Assembly (NCBI RefSeq): GCF_028649435.1
Contig: NZ_JAQSIN010000005.1
DNA length: 64,000 nt
Strand: one strand, 5' to 3'
Origin: Curvibacter microcysteis
GTDB lineage: Bacteria; Pseudomonadota; Gammaproteobacteria; Burkholderiales; Burkholderiaceae_C
Part shown: piece after piece, positions 41,359 to 49,242 of the stretch
Layout of the letters: each line of letters begins with the position of its first letter
How positions within the stretch are numbered: position 1 is the first letter of the stretch
Notes under the pieces: generated by a model
Told to the model about the DNA's origin: nothing
Database searches by the model: none
Seen by the model: only the letters and a program-made list of their open reading frames with translations
Position numbers and translations under genes: made by a program

Positions 41359-41964
41359 TTACTTGCCCGCGTGGGGCAGCGGCTTGTCGCCCAGCGGGGA
41401 GTGGCTGTGGGCGTTCTCGCGCGCCAGCTCGGCCTGCAGGGCCTCGAGTTCGGCTTGTTCCTCGGACTCTTTGACCATCACGAGGTCGGCGTCGCTGAGC
41501 TGGCCGGTCAGGGCGCGCAGCATTTGCAGCAGCAGCAAGACGCCGGCGCAGACCGAGAACACCACGCCCGAGGCGTAGAAGATGGCCACCGACAGGCCCG
41601 AGACCGGGGCTTCGACGTCCCAGTTGATCTTGGCTTGCTGCAGGCTGCCGTCAAAGAACAGCCAGGTGATGTAGAGCATGAGCAGCTGACCCAGGACCAG
41701 GCAAATCTTTTTGCCCAGCACGGGCAGGCGCGAGACGAGCATGTCGCTGCCCAGGTGGGCGTTTTCTTTGATGGCGGCGACGGCGCCCAGGAAGGTGATC
41801 CAGACAAAGAGCCAGCGCGACAGCTCCTCGCTGACGGCGATGCCGGAGTTGAAGCCGTAGCGCATGACGACGTTGCCGAACACGAGCACGACCATCACCG
41901 CCAGGGCGAAGGCGATGAGGGCGTTGATGAATTGGACGTACCGGTCAATGAATCGGTTCAGCAT
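41359..41964 (-). CDS. TRAP transporter small permease (DctQ family)
   Basis: A 201-residue inner-membrane subunit with four predicted helices. Conserved features are VVMRYGFNSGIAVSEELSRWLFVWITFLGAVAAIKENAHLG at about residues 33-73. A charged C-terminal tail (about 155-201) rich in Glu, Ala and His is longer than in most DctQ proteins. The ATG at 41964 has AGGAGA about 8 nt upstream. It is first gene of the operon dctQ-dctM-dctP-aroQ-like-aroE-like. The 241 bp before it should contain the promoter; I saw no convincing palindrome there. Confidence 0.93.
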   Translation of the reverse strand: MLNRFIDRYVQFINALIAFALAVMVVLVFGNVVMRYGFNSGIAVSEELSRWLFVWITFLGAVAAIKENAHLGSDMLVSRLPVLGKKICLVLGQLLMLYITWLFFDGSLQQAKINWDVEAPVSGLSVAIFYASGVVFSVCAGVLLLLQMLRALTGQLSDADLVMVKESEEQAELEALQAELARENAHSHSPLGDKPLPHAGK

Positions 41965-42205
41965 GAATGGGGTCTCCTCAGGTGCGCTGCAAATGTACGA
42001 ACCAGTTAGTTTTTGGGCTATTGGTGATAACCCGAGGGGTGGTGGCCTTGGCGCTGGGCGCGCACGGTGGCGATCGGTGACCGCGCAAAGGGCCGGTTGG
42101 CGCTTGGGGGGTGAGCCCGGTGACAGGTCGTGAGCTGCGCGCCAGGCGTGGCAAGGCGCTTTTGGTCGGGGGCGAGACGGAACCGAAGGCGGCGAGGAGT
42201 GACGC

Positions 42206-43621
42206 TCAGCGCGCCCACAGCCGGGCTGTGCTGGCGGTGGCGCCGACCGCGGCGCAAACCGCCCCCAGGGCCAGCGCGGTGATGGCGCCGTGGGCACCCG
42301 CCAGGCTGAAGCACAAGGCCACGCCGGCGGCGCCCAGGGTCTGTCCGGTCAGGCGGGCCAGGGCGATCATGCCGCTGGCGCCACTGGCGCGCTCCGGCGG
42401 GGCGCTGGACATCAAGGCGCGCAGATTGGGCGACTGGAAGAAGCCAAAGCCCGCGCCGCACAGGCACAGGCGCCAGACGATGTCGAAGGCGGAAGGGTTG
42501 TCGGGCAGCAGGGCCATGGAGGCCAGGCCCAGGCTCAGCAGGCTCAGGCCAATGCCGCCCAGCAGGCCCGGCGGGTAGCGGTCAGACAGGCGACCCGCAA
42601 AAGGCGCGGCCGCCGCCACCACCACGGGCCAGGCCGTCATCAGAAAGCCCGTGTCCACCGGGTTGCGGTGCAGCACCTCTTCAAAATAAAACGGCAATGA
42701 CACGAAGGCCAGGCCCTGGGCCGCGAACGAGGCCATGGCGGTGAGGGTGGAGAGGGCAAACAGCGGACGCGCCAACAGGTCCACCGGCAGCATGGGCGCG
42801 GGGTGGCCGGCCTGGCGGCGCAGCAGCAGTGCGCCCGCCACCCAGCACACGGCCGCCGGGCTCAGCACCCAGGCCCAGGGCTCTCGTTGGGCGGCGGCGC
42901 CCAGGGCCAGGATCAGGCAGGCAAAGGTGATGGCCGTCAGCACGGCGGTCAGCGGGTCCAGGCCGTGACCACGCCGTGCGCTGTGCGGCAAGGTGCGCCA
43001 GCCAAAGCCCAGGGCCAGCACGCCCAGGGGCACGTTGATGGCAAACAGCCAGGGCCAGTCGGCCACGGTCAATACCAGCGAAGCCACGGTGGGCCCGACC
43101 GCAAAGAACACGCCCACCACCAGCGCGTTCATGCCCACACCCCGGCCCAAGCGCGAGGCGGGGTAGAGCAGGCGGATCAGCGCGATGTTGACGCTCATGA
43201 TGGCGCCCGCGCCAATGCCTTGCAGCGCCCGGGCCGCCGCCAATTGCGGCAAGGTGTGGGCCAGTGCGCAGGCCAGCGAGGCCAGGGTGAAGAAGGCCAG
43301 GCCCCCGATGAAGACCCGGCGCGGGCCCACCAGGTCGCCCAGGGCGGCAAAAGGCAGCAGGGTGGCCACCACGGCGAGCTGGTAGGCGTTGATGACCCAG
43401 ATCGAAGCCGCAGGCGGCGCGCGCAGGTCGGCGGCAATGGCCGGCAATGCGGTGTTGGCAATGGCCGTGTCCAGCGTGCCCAGGCCCACGCCCATGAGGA
43501 TGGCGATCAGGGCCAGCACGCCTTGGGGGCCCAGCCGGTGTTCGGGTTCTGTGGGGAGAGGGGGCGTGGTGCGTGGGTCGGCGGCGGCGGGCATGCCGCG
43601 ACTATATCGGCGCCGCGCCAT
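42206..43621 (-). CDS. MFS transporter, DHA2-like multidrug efflux family
   Basis: A 471-residue inner-membrane exporter with about 13-14 hydrophobic segments. It has the DHA2 helix-1 signature GVGLGTLDTAIANTALPAIAADL and the next region WVINAYQLAVVATLLPFAALGDLVGPRRVFIGG. Motif C occupies the region VGVFFAVGPTVASLVL. Translation could start at 43621 or at the ATG at 43594 (MPAAADPR). It probably expels drugs or metabolites by proton antiport. It lies upstream of the TRAP operon on the same strand with a 241-bp gap and downstream of the arn operon with an 64-bp gap, but belongs to neither by function. Confidence 0.92.
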   Translation of the reverse strand: MARRRYSRGMPAAADPRTTPPLPTEPEHRLGPQGVLALIAILMGVGLGTLDTAIANTALPAIAADLRAPPAASIWVINAYQLAVVATLLPFAALGDLVGPRRVFIGGLAFFTLASLACALAHTLPQLAAARALQGIGAGAIMSVNIALIRLLYPASRLGRGVGMNALVVGVFFAVGPTVASLVLTVADWPWLFAINVPLGVLALGFGWRTLPHSARRGHGLDPLTAVLTAITFACLILALGAAAQREPWAWVLSPAAVCWVAGALLLRRQAGHPAPMLPVDLLARPLFALSTLTAMASFAAQGLAFVSLPFYFEEVLHRNPVDTGFLMTAWPVVVAAAAPFAGRLSDRYPPGLLGGIGLSLLSLGLASMALLPDNPSAFDIVWRLCLCGAGFGFFQSPNLRALMSSAPPERASGASGMIALARLTGQTLGAAGVALCFSLAGAHGAITALALGAVCAAVGATASTARLWAR

Positions 43622-43685
43622 TCCTGCTGGCGCTCGCTGGTGCTTGAGGAGGGCGGGGCCGCCGCGGGGCGCCCCCGCCAGTGCC

Positions 43686-44594
43686 TCAGGCGAAAGCCGG
43701 CTGCTGCACCACCAGCGTGCCGCTGCGGCCAGGGATGGTGCCCAGCGCCACCGGGCAGCGCGGCAGCGCGCTCAGGTCGAGCTGGCGGGCGCAGTCGCCC
43801 ACGGTGGCAAAGCGGTAGCCTTGTTCGCGCCAGCCGCGCAGCAGGCGCTCGAACACCGGGGCCAGCTTCTGGCCTTCGAGTTCGGCGTGCAAGGTGTAGA
43901 CATGCAAGGGCGTCAGGGTGCGGGTGCGTGCCAGCAAGGCTTCGTGCACGTTGTCCACGGTCCAGCCGTCCAGGCCGATCAGCTCGTCCAGCGTGGGCAA
44001 GGTGCTGGGCAGCTGCACCGGGCCGATCACCTGGCCTTGGGCATTGCAAGGCCAGTAGGGGTGCTCACCGCGCCCGTCCGAGGCCACGGTGTAGCCCAGT
44101 TCGGCTTGCAGGCGGTAGGCGGCTTCGTTCATTTGCCAGCCTGCGGCGCCGTGCACCGTGGGGCGTTCGCCAAAGACCTCGGCGTAGCGCTCGGTGGCGA
44201 GTTGCAGTTCGCGCCGGGTCCAGGCCTCGTCGGCCTGGGCTACGCCGTCTTGCCAGCGGACATGGTCCCAGGTGTGCACGCCGGTTTCAAAGCCGGCGCG
44301 GCGGATGGCGCGCAGGCCCTCGGCTTCGCGCCGGCCGATGTCGGGGCCCGGCAGCATCACGCCGTACATCAGGGTCTTGATCCCGTAGTGCTCGACCACC
44401 GAGGTGCGCGCCACCTTACCAAAAAAGCCCGGGCGGAACACCCGCTTGAGCGCGCGGCCCGTGTGGTCCGGCCCCAGGCTGAACAAGAAGGTGGCGGGGG
44501 CGTCGTGCTTTTCGAGCAGGCGCGCCAGGGCGGGCACCCCTTCGCGGGTGCCGCGGTAGGTGTCCACATCGATCTTCAGGGCGATGACGCTCAT
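43686..44594 (-). CDS. arnD: 4-deoxy-4-formamido-L-arabinose-phosphoundecaprenol deformylase
   Basis: A 302-residue polysaccharide-deacetylase-family enzyme that removes the formyl group from undecaprenyl-phosphate-Ara4FN, the step committing the lipid to export. Motifs are ALKIDVDTYRGTREGVPALARLLEKH at the N-terminus (metal Asp), TGVHTWDHVRWQDG (His-x3-Asp-His) and MNEAAYRLQAELGYTVASDGRG. The gene is the last of the arn operon, 14 bp after the dehydrogenase gene. Length matches E. coli ArnD. Confidence 0.94.
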   Translation of the reverse strand: MSVIALKIDVDTYRGTREGVPALARLLEKHDAPATFLFSLGPDHTGRALKRVFRPGFFGKVARTSVVEHYGIKTLMYGVMLPGPDIGRREAEGLRAIRRAGFETGVHTWDHVRWQDGVAQADEAWTRRELQLATERYAEVFGERPTVHGAAGWQMNEAAYRLQAELGYTVASDGRGEHPYWPCNAQGQVIGPVQLPSTLPTLDELIGLDGWTVDNVHEALLARTRTLTPLHVYTLHAELEGQKLAPVFERLLRGWREQGYRFATVGDCARQLDLSALPRCPVALGTIPGRSGTLVVQQPAFA

Positions 44595-44608
44595 GCGCGG
44601 GGCCGGTC

Positions 44609-45652
44609 TCAGTTGATCAGACCGCGCGCGCTGTCGAGCTGGTCCTTGTAGTGCTCGAACAGACGGCTCAGCGCTTGCTGCATGGTCACTTGCGGGGCCC
44701 AGCCCAGTTCTTCCTGGGTGTTGGCGATCTTGGGCACGCGGCGGCTCACGTCCTGGTAGCCCTGGCCGTAGTAGTCCTTGGACGTGGTTTCAAGCACCTG
44801 CACCTTGGCGGCGTGCTCGCGGTACTCAGGGTACTGGGCGGCCAGGGCCAGCATTTCGGTCACCAGGTCGCGCACCGACAGGTCGTTGCTGGGGTTGCCG
44901 ATGTTGTAGATGTGGCGCGTGGCGCAGCCGCCTTCGTTGGCCAGGATCAGCATCAGGGCGCGGATGCCGTCGTCGATGTCGGTGAAGCAGCGGCGTTGCG
45001 CGCCACCGTCAACCAGCTTGATCGGCTCGCCACGCACGATGTGGCCCAGGAACTGGGTGATCACGCGGCTGGAGCCTTCCTTGGCGGTGTGCAGGTTGTC
45101 CAGGCCCGGGCCGATCCAGTTGAAGGGGCGGAACAGGGTGTAGTCCAGGCCGTGCTGTTGGCCGTAGGCGTGGATCACGCGGTCCAGCAGTTGCTTGGAG
45201 CAGGCGTAAATCCAGCGCGGCTTGTTGATCGGGCCATAGACCAGGTTGGAGGCTTCGGGGTCGAACTCGTCGTCCTCGCACATGCCGTAGACCTCGCTGG
45301 TGCTCGGGAACACGATGCGCTTCTTGTACTTGACGCAGTGGCGCACGATTTCGAGGTTGGCTTCGAAGTCGAGCTCGAACACGCGCAGCGGGTCGCTCAC
45401 ATAGGTGGCCGGGGTGGCGATGGCCACCAGGGGCAGCACCACGTCGCACTTGCGCACGTGGTATTCGATCCATTCCTTGTTGATGGTGATGTCACCTTCA
45501 AAGAAGTGGAAACGCGGGTGGTCCATCCAGGGCTGCACGCGCTCGGAGTGCATGTCCATGCCGTAGATGTGCCAGTCGGTGTTCTCGATGATGCTGCGGG
45601 TCAGGTGGTGGCCGATGAAGCCGTTGACGCCAAGGATGAGCACGTTTTTCAC
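44609..45652 (-). CDS. arnA: UDP-glucuronate oxidative decarboxylase (ArnA dehydrogenase domain as separate protein)
   Basis: A 347-residue SDR enzyme equal to the C-terminal domain of E. coli ArnA, oxidising UDP-glucuronate to UDP-4-keto-pentose with NAD. The Rossmann motif is ILGVNGFIGHHL. Catalytic Ser-Glu is in FPSTSEVYGMCED and Tyr-x3-Lys in WIYACSKQLLD, and the decarboxylation Arg is in QRRCFTDIDDGI. The GTG start at 45652 has AGGA 7 nt upstream. It is 33 bp after the formyltransferase gene. In enteric bacteria the two are one bifunctional polypeptide; here they are separate genes in the same order. Confidence 0.94.
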   Translation of the reverse strand: MKNVLILGVNGFIGHHLTRSIIENTDWHIYGMDMHSERVQPWMDHPRFHFFEGDITINKEWIEYHVRKCDVVLPLVAIATPATYVSDPLRVFELDFEANLEIVRHCVKYKKRIVFPSTSEVYGMCEDDEFDPEASNLVYGPINKPRWIYACSKQLLDRVIHAYGQQHGLDYTLFRPFNWIGPGLDNLHTAKEGSSRVITQFLGHIVRGEPIKLVDGGAQRRCFTDIDDGIRALMLILANEGGCATRHIYNIGNPSNDLSVRDLVTEMLALAAQYPEYREHAAKVQVLETTSKDYYGQGYQDVSRRVPKIANTQEELGWAPQVTMQQALSRLFEHYKDQLDSARGLIN

Positions 45653-45685
45653 GGTTTGGTCCTGTATCTGTTGAATGGGGTTGAA

Positions 45686-46678
45686 TCAGTCGGCCACCAG
45701 CACGGGCTGGGGACCAAAAAGCTGTTGCAGGCGCGCCGCATCGAGCGGCTCGCCGTCCAGGCGCGCAGCGCGCACCGGCAGGGTCTGGCCGTCGGCCCCG
45801 GTGATCACCAGGCCCGCGCCTTGCACGCTCAGTTGGAAGCGACCCGCGCCCGGCGTGGCCGGCGGCACTGCGCCGGCCGGGCCCGGTGGGCCGGCCCAGA
45901 AGCTGCGGTCAATTTGCACGCGCCGGCCCTGGGCCTCAAAGAAGGCACCGGGGTAGTCGGGCGGGGCCACGCCACGCACCAGGTTGTGGATTTGCCAGGC
46001 GCTGGCGTGCGCAGGAATGCGCCCGTCCTCGGGCGTGCGGCGGCCAAAGTATTGGCCGGCGATGTGCTGCTGTTCGTGGCGGGGTGCGGTGCCGTCCAGC
46101 AGGCCGGGCAGGCTGCGCGCCAGCACCAGCTCGGCGGCCAGGGTGACCTTGTCAAACACCTCGCGCGCCGTATCGTTGCTGAGGATGGGCACGGCCTGTT
46201 GGTCGATCAGCGCGCCGTGGTCGGGCTTGACGTTCATCACATGCAGGCTGGCGCCGATCTCGCGCTGGCCATGCACCACGGCCCAGTTCACCGGGGCGCG
46301 GCCGCGGTAGCGCGGCAGCAGCGAGCCATGCAGGTTGAAGGCGCCTTGGCTGGGCAGGTCCAGCAGGGGCTGGCCCAGCATGTAGCGGTAGTAGAACGAG
46401 AACACAAAGTCCGGCGCCGCCTGCTGCGCCTGGGCCAGCAGTTCGGGCGCGTCGGCGCTGTCGGGGGTGATGCAGGGCAGACCGTGTTCGGCCGCGAGCT
46501 GGGCCACGCTGGCAAACCAGATGGTCTCGTTCGGGTTGTCGGTGTGGGTCACCACCAGCTTCACGTCGACGCCGCCATCGAGCAGCACCTTGAGCAGGCG
46601 CACGCCCACGTTGTGGTACGCGAAGACGATGGCGCTGGGGCGGCGCTGGCTGGCGGGGGCGGCCACGGTGGGGCTCAC
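45686..46678 (-). CDS. arnA: UDP-Ara4N formyltransferase (ArnA N-terminal domain as separate protein)
   Basis: A 330-residue formyltransferase equal to the N-terminal domain of ArnA, transferring a formyl group from N10-formyl-THF to UDP-Ara4N. The catalytic Asn/His are in FNLHGSLLPRYRGRAPVNW and the Asp in NVKPDHGALIDQ. A C-terminal FMT-like domain follows (VRGVAPPDYPGAFFEAQGRRV). The GTG start at 46678 overlaps the arnC stop (GTGA), indicating translational coupling. The tail after about residue 300 is not seen in the fused enzyme. Confidence 0.93.
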   Translation of the reverse strand: MSPTVAAPASQRRPSAIVFAYHNVGVRLLKVLLDGGVDVKLVVTHTDNPNETIWFASVAQLAAEHGLPCITPDSADAPELLAQAQQAAPDFVFSFYYRYMLGQPLLDLPSQGAFNLHGSLLPRYRGRAPVNWAVVHGQREIGASLHVMNVKPDHGALIDQQAVPILSNDTAREVFDKVTLAAELVLARSLPGLLDGTAPRHEQQHIAGQYFGRRTPEDGRIPAHASAWQIHNLVRGVAPPDYPGAFFEAQGRRVQIDRSFWAGPPGPAGAVPPATPGAGRFQLSVQGAGLVITGADGQTLPVRAARLDGEPLDAARLQQLFGPQPVLVAD

Positions 46679-47721
46679 TCTTTTTGCTCCAGCACGGCGC
46701 TGATCACATAGCGGGGGCGTTGGCGCACTTCGCTGTAGATGCGGCCCACGTACTCACCGATCAGGCCAATGCCAAACAGCGCCAGGCCAATCAGGAAGAA
46801 GGCGATGGCAAACAGGGTGAACAAGCCGCCTTCTTCGGGTCCGAGGATCAAGCGACGGCCCAGTAGTAGTAACACCAGCAATCCGGCACCGGCAGAAATC
46901 GCCATGCCCATCAGCGAGAACCACTGCAGGGGCACAACCGAAAAGCTGGTGACCAAGTCAAAGTTGAGCCGGATCAGGCTGTACAGCGAGTACTTGGACT
47001 CGCCGGCAAAACGCTCTTCGTGGCCGACCACCACCTCGGCGGGGTTGCGCGCGAACTGGTAGGCCAGGGCCGGGATGAAGGTGTTCATCTCGCCGCACTG
47101 GTTGATCAGCGAGACGATGTCGCGGCTGTAGGCGCGCAGCATGCAGCCCTGGTCGGTGATGTTGATGCGGGTCAGCTTGGCGCGCAGGCCGTTCATGGCC
47201 TTGCTGGCCCAGCGCCGCCAGGCCGCGTCCTGGCGCATGCGGCGGATCGAGCCCACGTAGTCGTGGCCCTCGTCCATCTTGGCCAGCAGGGTGGCGATGT
47301 CTTCGGGCGGGTTTTGCAGGTCGGCGTCCAGGGTCACGATGCGCTCGCCCCGGCAGTGCGCAAAGCCCGCCAGGATGGCACGGTGCTGGCCGAAGTTGCC
47401 GTTGAACAGGATCACGCGGGTCACGTCCGGGCGGCGCTTGAACTGCTCGGCCAGGATGCCGGGCGAGCGGTCGCGGCTGCCGTCGTTGATGAAGATGACC
47501 TCGTAGCGCAGGCCCAGCGCGTCCAGCGCCGGGTAGAGGCGGTCGAACAAGGCGGCCAGGCCGTCTTCTTCGTTGTAGACCGGGATCACCACGCTCAGCA
47601 CCGGGCCGGCGGGGTCATGCGCCGGCAAGGGGGCCAGGGTGGACAAAGAGGGTTGGAGCTCGGAGTTCAAGGGCGGATGACCGGTGGGGTTCAGGACAGG
47701 ACGGCGCGCAGCGCAGCGCAC
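46675..47721 (-). CDS. arnC: Undecaprenyl-phosphate Ara4FN transferase
   Basis: A 348-residue membrane GT2 enzyme that moves Ara4FN from UDP to undecaprenyl phosphate on the cytoplasmic face. The catalytic core is LSVVIPVYNEEDGLAALFDRLYPALD, FINDGSRDRSPGIL and the DxD loop VTLDADLQNPPEDIATLL. Two C-terminal membrane segments (about 265-330) are followed by GEYVGRIYSEVRQRPRYVI. The GTG at 47721 overlaps the arnB end by 31 bp and has no clear ribosome binding site. A TTG start (LNSELQ) further in would give a protein closer to E. coli length, so the start is uncertain. Confidence 0.92.
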   Translation of the reverse strand: MRCAARRPVLNPTGHPPLNSELQPSLSTLAPLPAHDPAGPVLSVVIPVYNEEDGLAALFDRLYPALDALGLRYEVIFINDGSRDRSPGILAEQFKRRPDVTRVILFNGNFGQHRAILAGFAHCRGERIVTLDADLQNPPEDIATLLAKMDEGHDYVGSIRRMRQDAAWRRWASKAMNGLRAKLTRINITDQGCMLRAYSRDIVSLINQCGEMNTFIPALAYQFARNPAEVVVGHEERFAGESKYSLYSLIRLNFDLVTSFSVVPLQWFSLMGMAISAGAGLLVLLLLGRRLILGPEEGGLFTLFAIAFFLIGLALFGIGLIGEYVGRIYSEVRQRPRYVISAVLEQKE

Positions 47722-48827
47722 ACACGGTCCACATCAGTGTCGTTCATGGCGGGGAACAGGGGCAGCGTGATGGTGCGCTGGCCCACGTCCTCGGCGTGTG
47801 GGAACTGGCCTTCAAAATGGCCCATTTTGCGGTACAGGGTGAACAGGTGCATGGCCGGGTAGTGCACGCCCACACCGATGCCGTGCTCGCGCATGCGGGC
47901 GATGAAGTCGGCCCGCACCACCCCGCGCGGCAGCAGGGGCTGGAACATGTGCCAGTTGCTGTTGTCGAAGTCGGCCAGCGGCAGCGCCAGACCCAGGTCG
48001 AGCGGGATCAGGTCAAAGTAGCGCCGCGCCAGCGCGATGCGGCGCTGGTTGAAGCCGTCGAGCTGCTTGAGCTGGCCCAGGCCGATGGCGGCGGCCACGT
48101 CGGTGAGGTTGCTCTTGCCGCCCAGCTCTTCGACGTCGGCGCTGCCATCGGGGAAGCGCACCACGCCTTGCAGGCGCAGGCGCTCAAAGCGGCGGGCTTC
48201 GTCCTCGTTGTTCATCACCAGGCAGCCGCCTTCGGCCGTGGTCATGTTCTTGTTGGCGTGGAAGCTGAAAGACACCAGGTCCCCGCCCAGGCCGATTTCC
48301 TGCCCGGCCCAGGTGGCGCCCAGGGACTGGGCGGCGTCCTCGATCACGCGCAGCTGGTGGCGCCGGGCGATCTCATACAGGCGCACCCGGTCCACCGGCA
48401 GGCCGGCCAGGTCCACCGGCAGCAGGGCCTTGGTGCGCGGCGTGATGGCGGCTTCGAGCTGGTTCAGGTCGATGTTGCGGGTCAGGGGGTCGATGTCCAC
48501 CAGCACCGGCGTGGCGCCCACTTGCAGAATCACATTGCCGGTGGCCACCCAGGTCAGCGGGGTGGTGATCACCTCGTCGCCCGGGCCGACCCCGGCCAGG
48601 CGCAGGCCCAGCTCCAGCGTGGCCGTGGCCGAGCTGGCCAGGCGCACCGGGCGGCCGCCGAAGCGGGCCGACAGCGCGGCTTCCAGTTCCTGGCAGCGCG
48701 GGCCGGTGGTCAGCCAGCCCGAGCGCAGCACGGCGCCAACGGCCTCGATGGTGGCTTCGTCAATCGAGGGGCGGGTGAAGGGCAGAAAAGGCTGCACGGT
48801 GCGGTCCGGTTGGAAAGTAGGGGGCAA
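47691..48827 (-). CDS. arnB: UDP-Ara4O aminotransferase
   Basis: A 378-residue PLP aminotransferase of the DegT/ArnB family that makes UDP-Ara4N from UDP-4-keto-pentose and glutamate. Key segments are FLPFTRPSIDEATIEAVGAVLRSGWLTTGP, VIEDAAQSLGATWAGQ and the PLP-Lys loop SFSFHANKNMTTAEGGCLV. The start at 48827 is TTG; a GTG at 48797 (reading VQPFLPFTRPSID) fits the usual ArnB opening better and may be the true start. It is between the small transporter gene and arnC in the operon. Confidence 0.94.
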   Translation of the reverse strand: MPPTFQPDRTVQPFLPFTRPSIDEATIEAVGAVLRSGWLTTGPRCQELEAALSARFGGRPVRLASSATATLELGLRLAGVGPGDEVITTPLTWVATGNVILQVGATPVLVDIDPLTRNIDLNQLEAAITPRTKALLPVDLAGLPVDRVRLYEIARRHQLRVIEDAAQSLGATWAGQEIGLGGDLVSFSFHANKNMTTAEGGCLVMNNEDEARRFERLRLQGVVRFPDGSADVEELGGKSNLTDVAAAIGLGQLKQLDGFNQRRIALARRYFDLIPLDLGLALPLADFDNSNWHMFQPLLPRGVVRADFIARMREHGIGVGVHYPAMHLFTLYRKMGHFEGQFPHAEDVGQRTITLPLFPAMNDTDVDRVCAALRAVLS

Positions 48828-48857
48828 AGCGGCGGGGCAGGCGGTGGTTAAAGCGCC

Positions 48858-49226
48858 TCAGCTGCGGGCGATGATAGCCACGCCCAGCAGGATCACGGCC
48901 ATGCCGGCCCAGCGCTGGTTGGAAATTGCCTCGCCCAGCAGGGCTGCGGCCAGCAAGGCATTGACCACATAGCCAATCGACAGCATGGGGTAGGCGATGC
49001 TGACGTCCACCCGCGACAGGGCCACGATCCACAGCACCACGCTCAGCACATAGCAAAACAGCCCGCCCAGGATGCCGGGGTGGAAGGCCAGGGTCAGGGC
49101 CACGCCGCGCAGGCCTTCCAGGCCCTGGATGGGGCCGACCGCGTTGGCGCCCGATTTGAGCAGCAACTGCGCGCCTGCATTGAGCAGCACGCCGGCGAGG
49201 ACAAACAGGAAGTCGGTGAGTTTCAT
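48858..49226 (-). CDS. Small four-helix EamA/SMR-like protein, ArnE/ArnF-type flippase subunit
   Basis: A 122-residue membrane protein with four predicted helices, including LLNAGAQLLLKSGAN at the N-terminus and YPMLSIGYVVNALLAAALLGEAISNQRWAGMAVILLGVAII at the C-terminus. These are typical of the ArnE/ArnF and SMR transporters. Its place between arnT and arnB indicates flipping of undecaprenyl-phosphate-Ara4N to the periplasm. E. coli uses two such proteins as a heterodimer; only one is encoded here, so it may act as a homodimer. Confidence 0.9.
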   Translation of the reverse strand: MKLTDFLFVLAGVLLNAGAQLLLKSGANAVGPIQGLEGLRGVALTLAFHPGILGGLFCYVLSVVLWIVALSRVDVSIAYPMLSIGYVVNALLAAALLGEAISNQRWAGMAVILLGVAIIARS

Positions 49227-49242
49227 GAGAAGGGGCGGGGCC

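Noticed and set aside
39955..42009. Rightward open frame rich in His, Gln, Asp and Arg
   Set aside because: Antisense to the TRAP permease genes; composition mirrors hydrophobic codons on the other strand.
44651..46711. Long rightward open frame of about 680 codons across the arnA genes
   Set aside because: It is antisense to two well-conserved enzymes and has low-complexity Val/Gly/His composition typical of GC-rich shadow frames.
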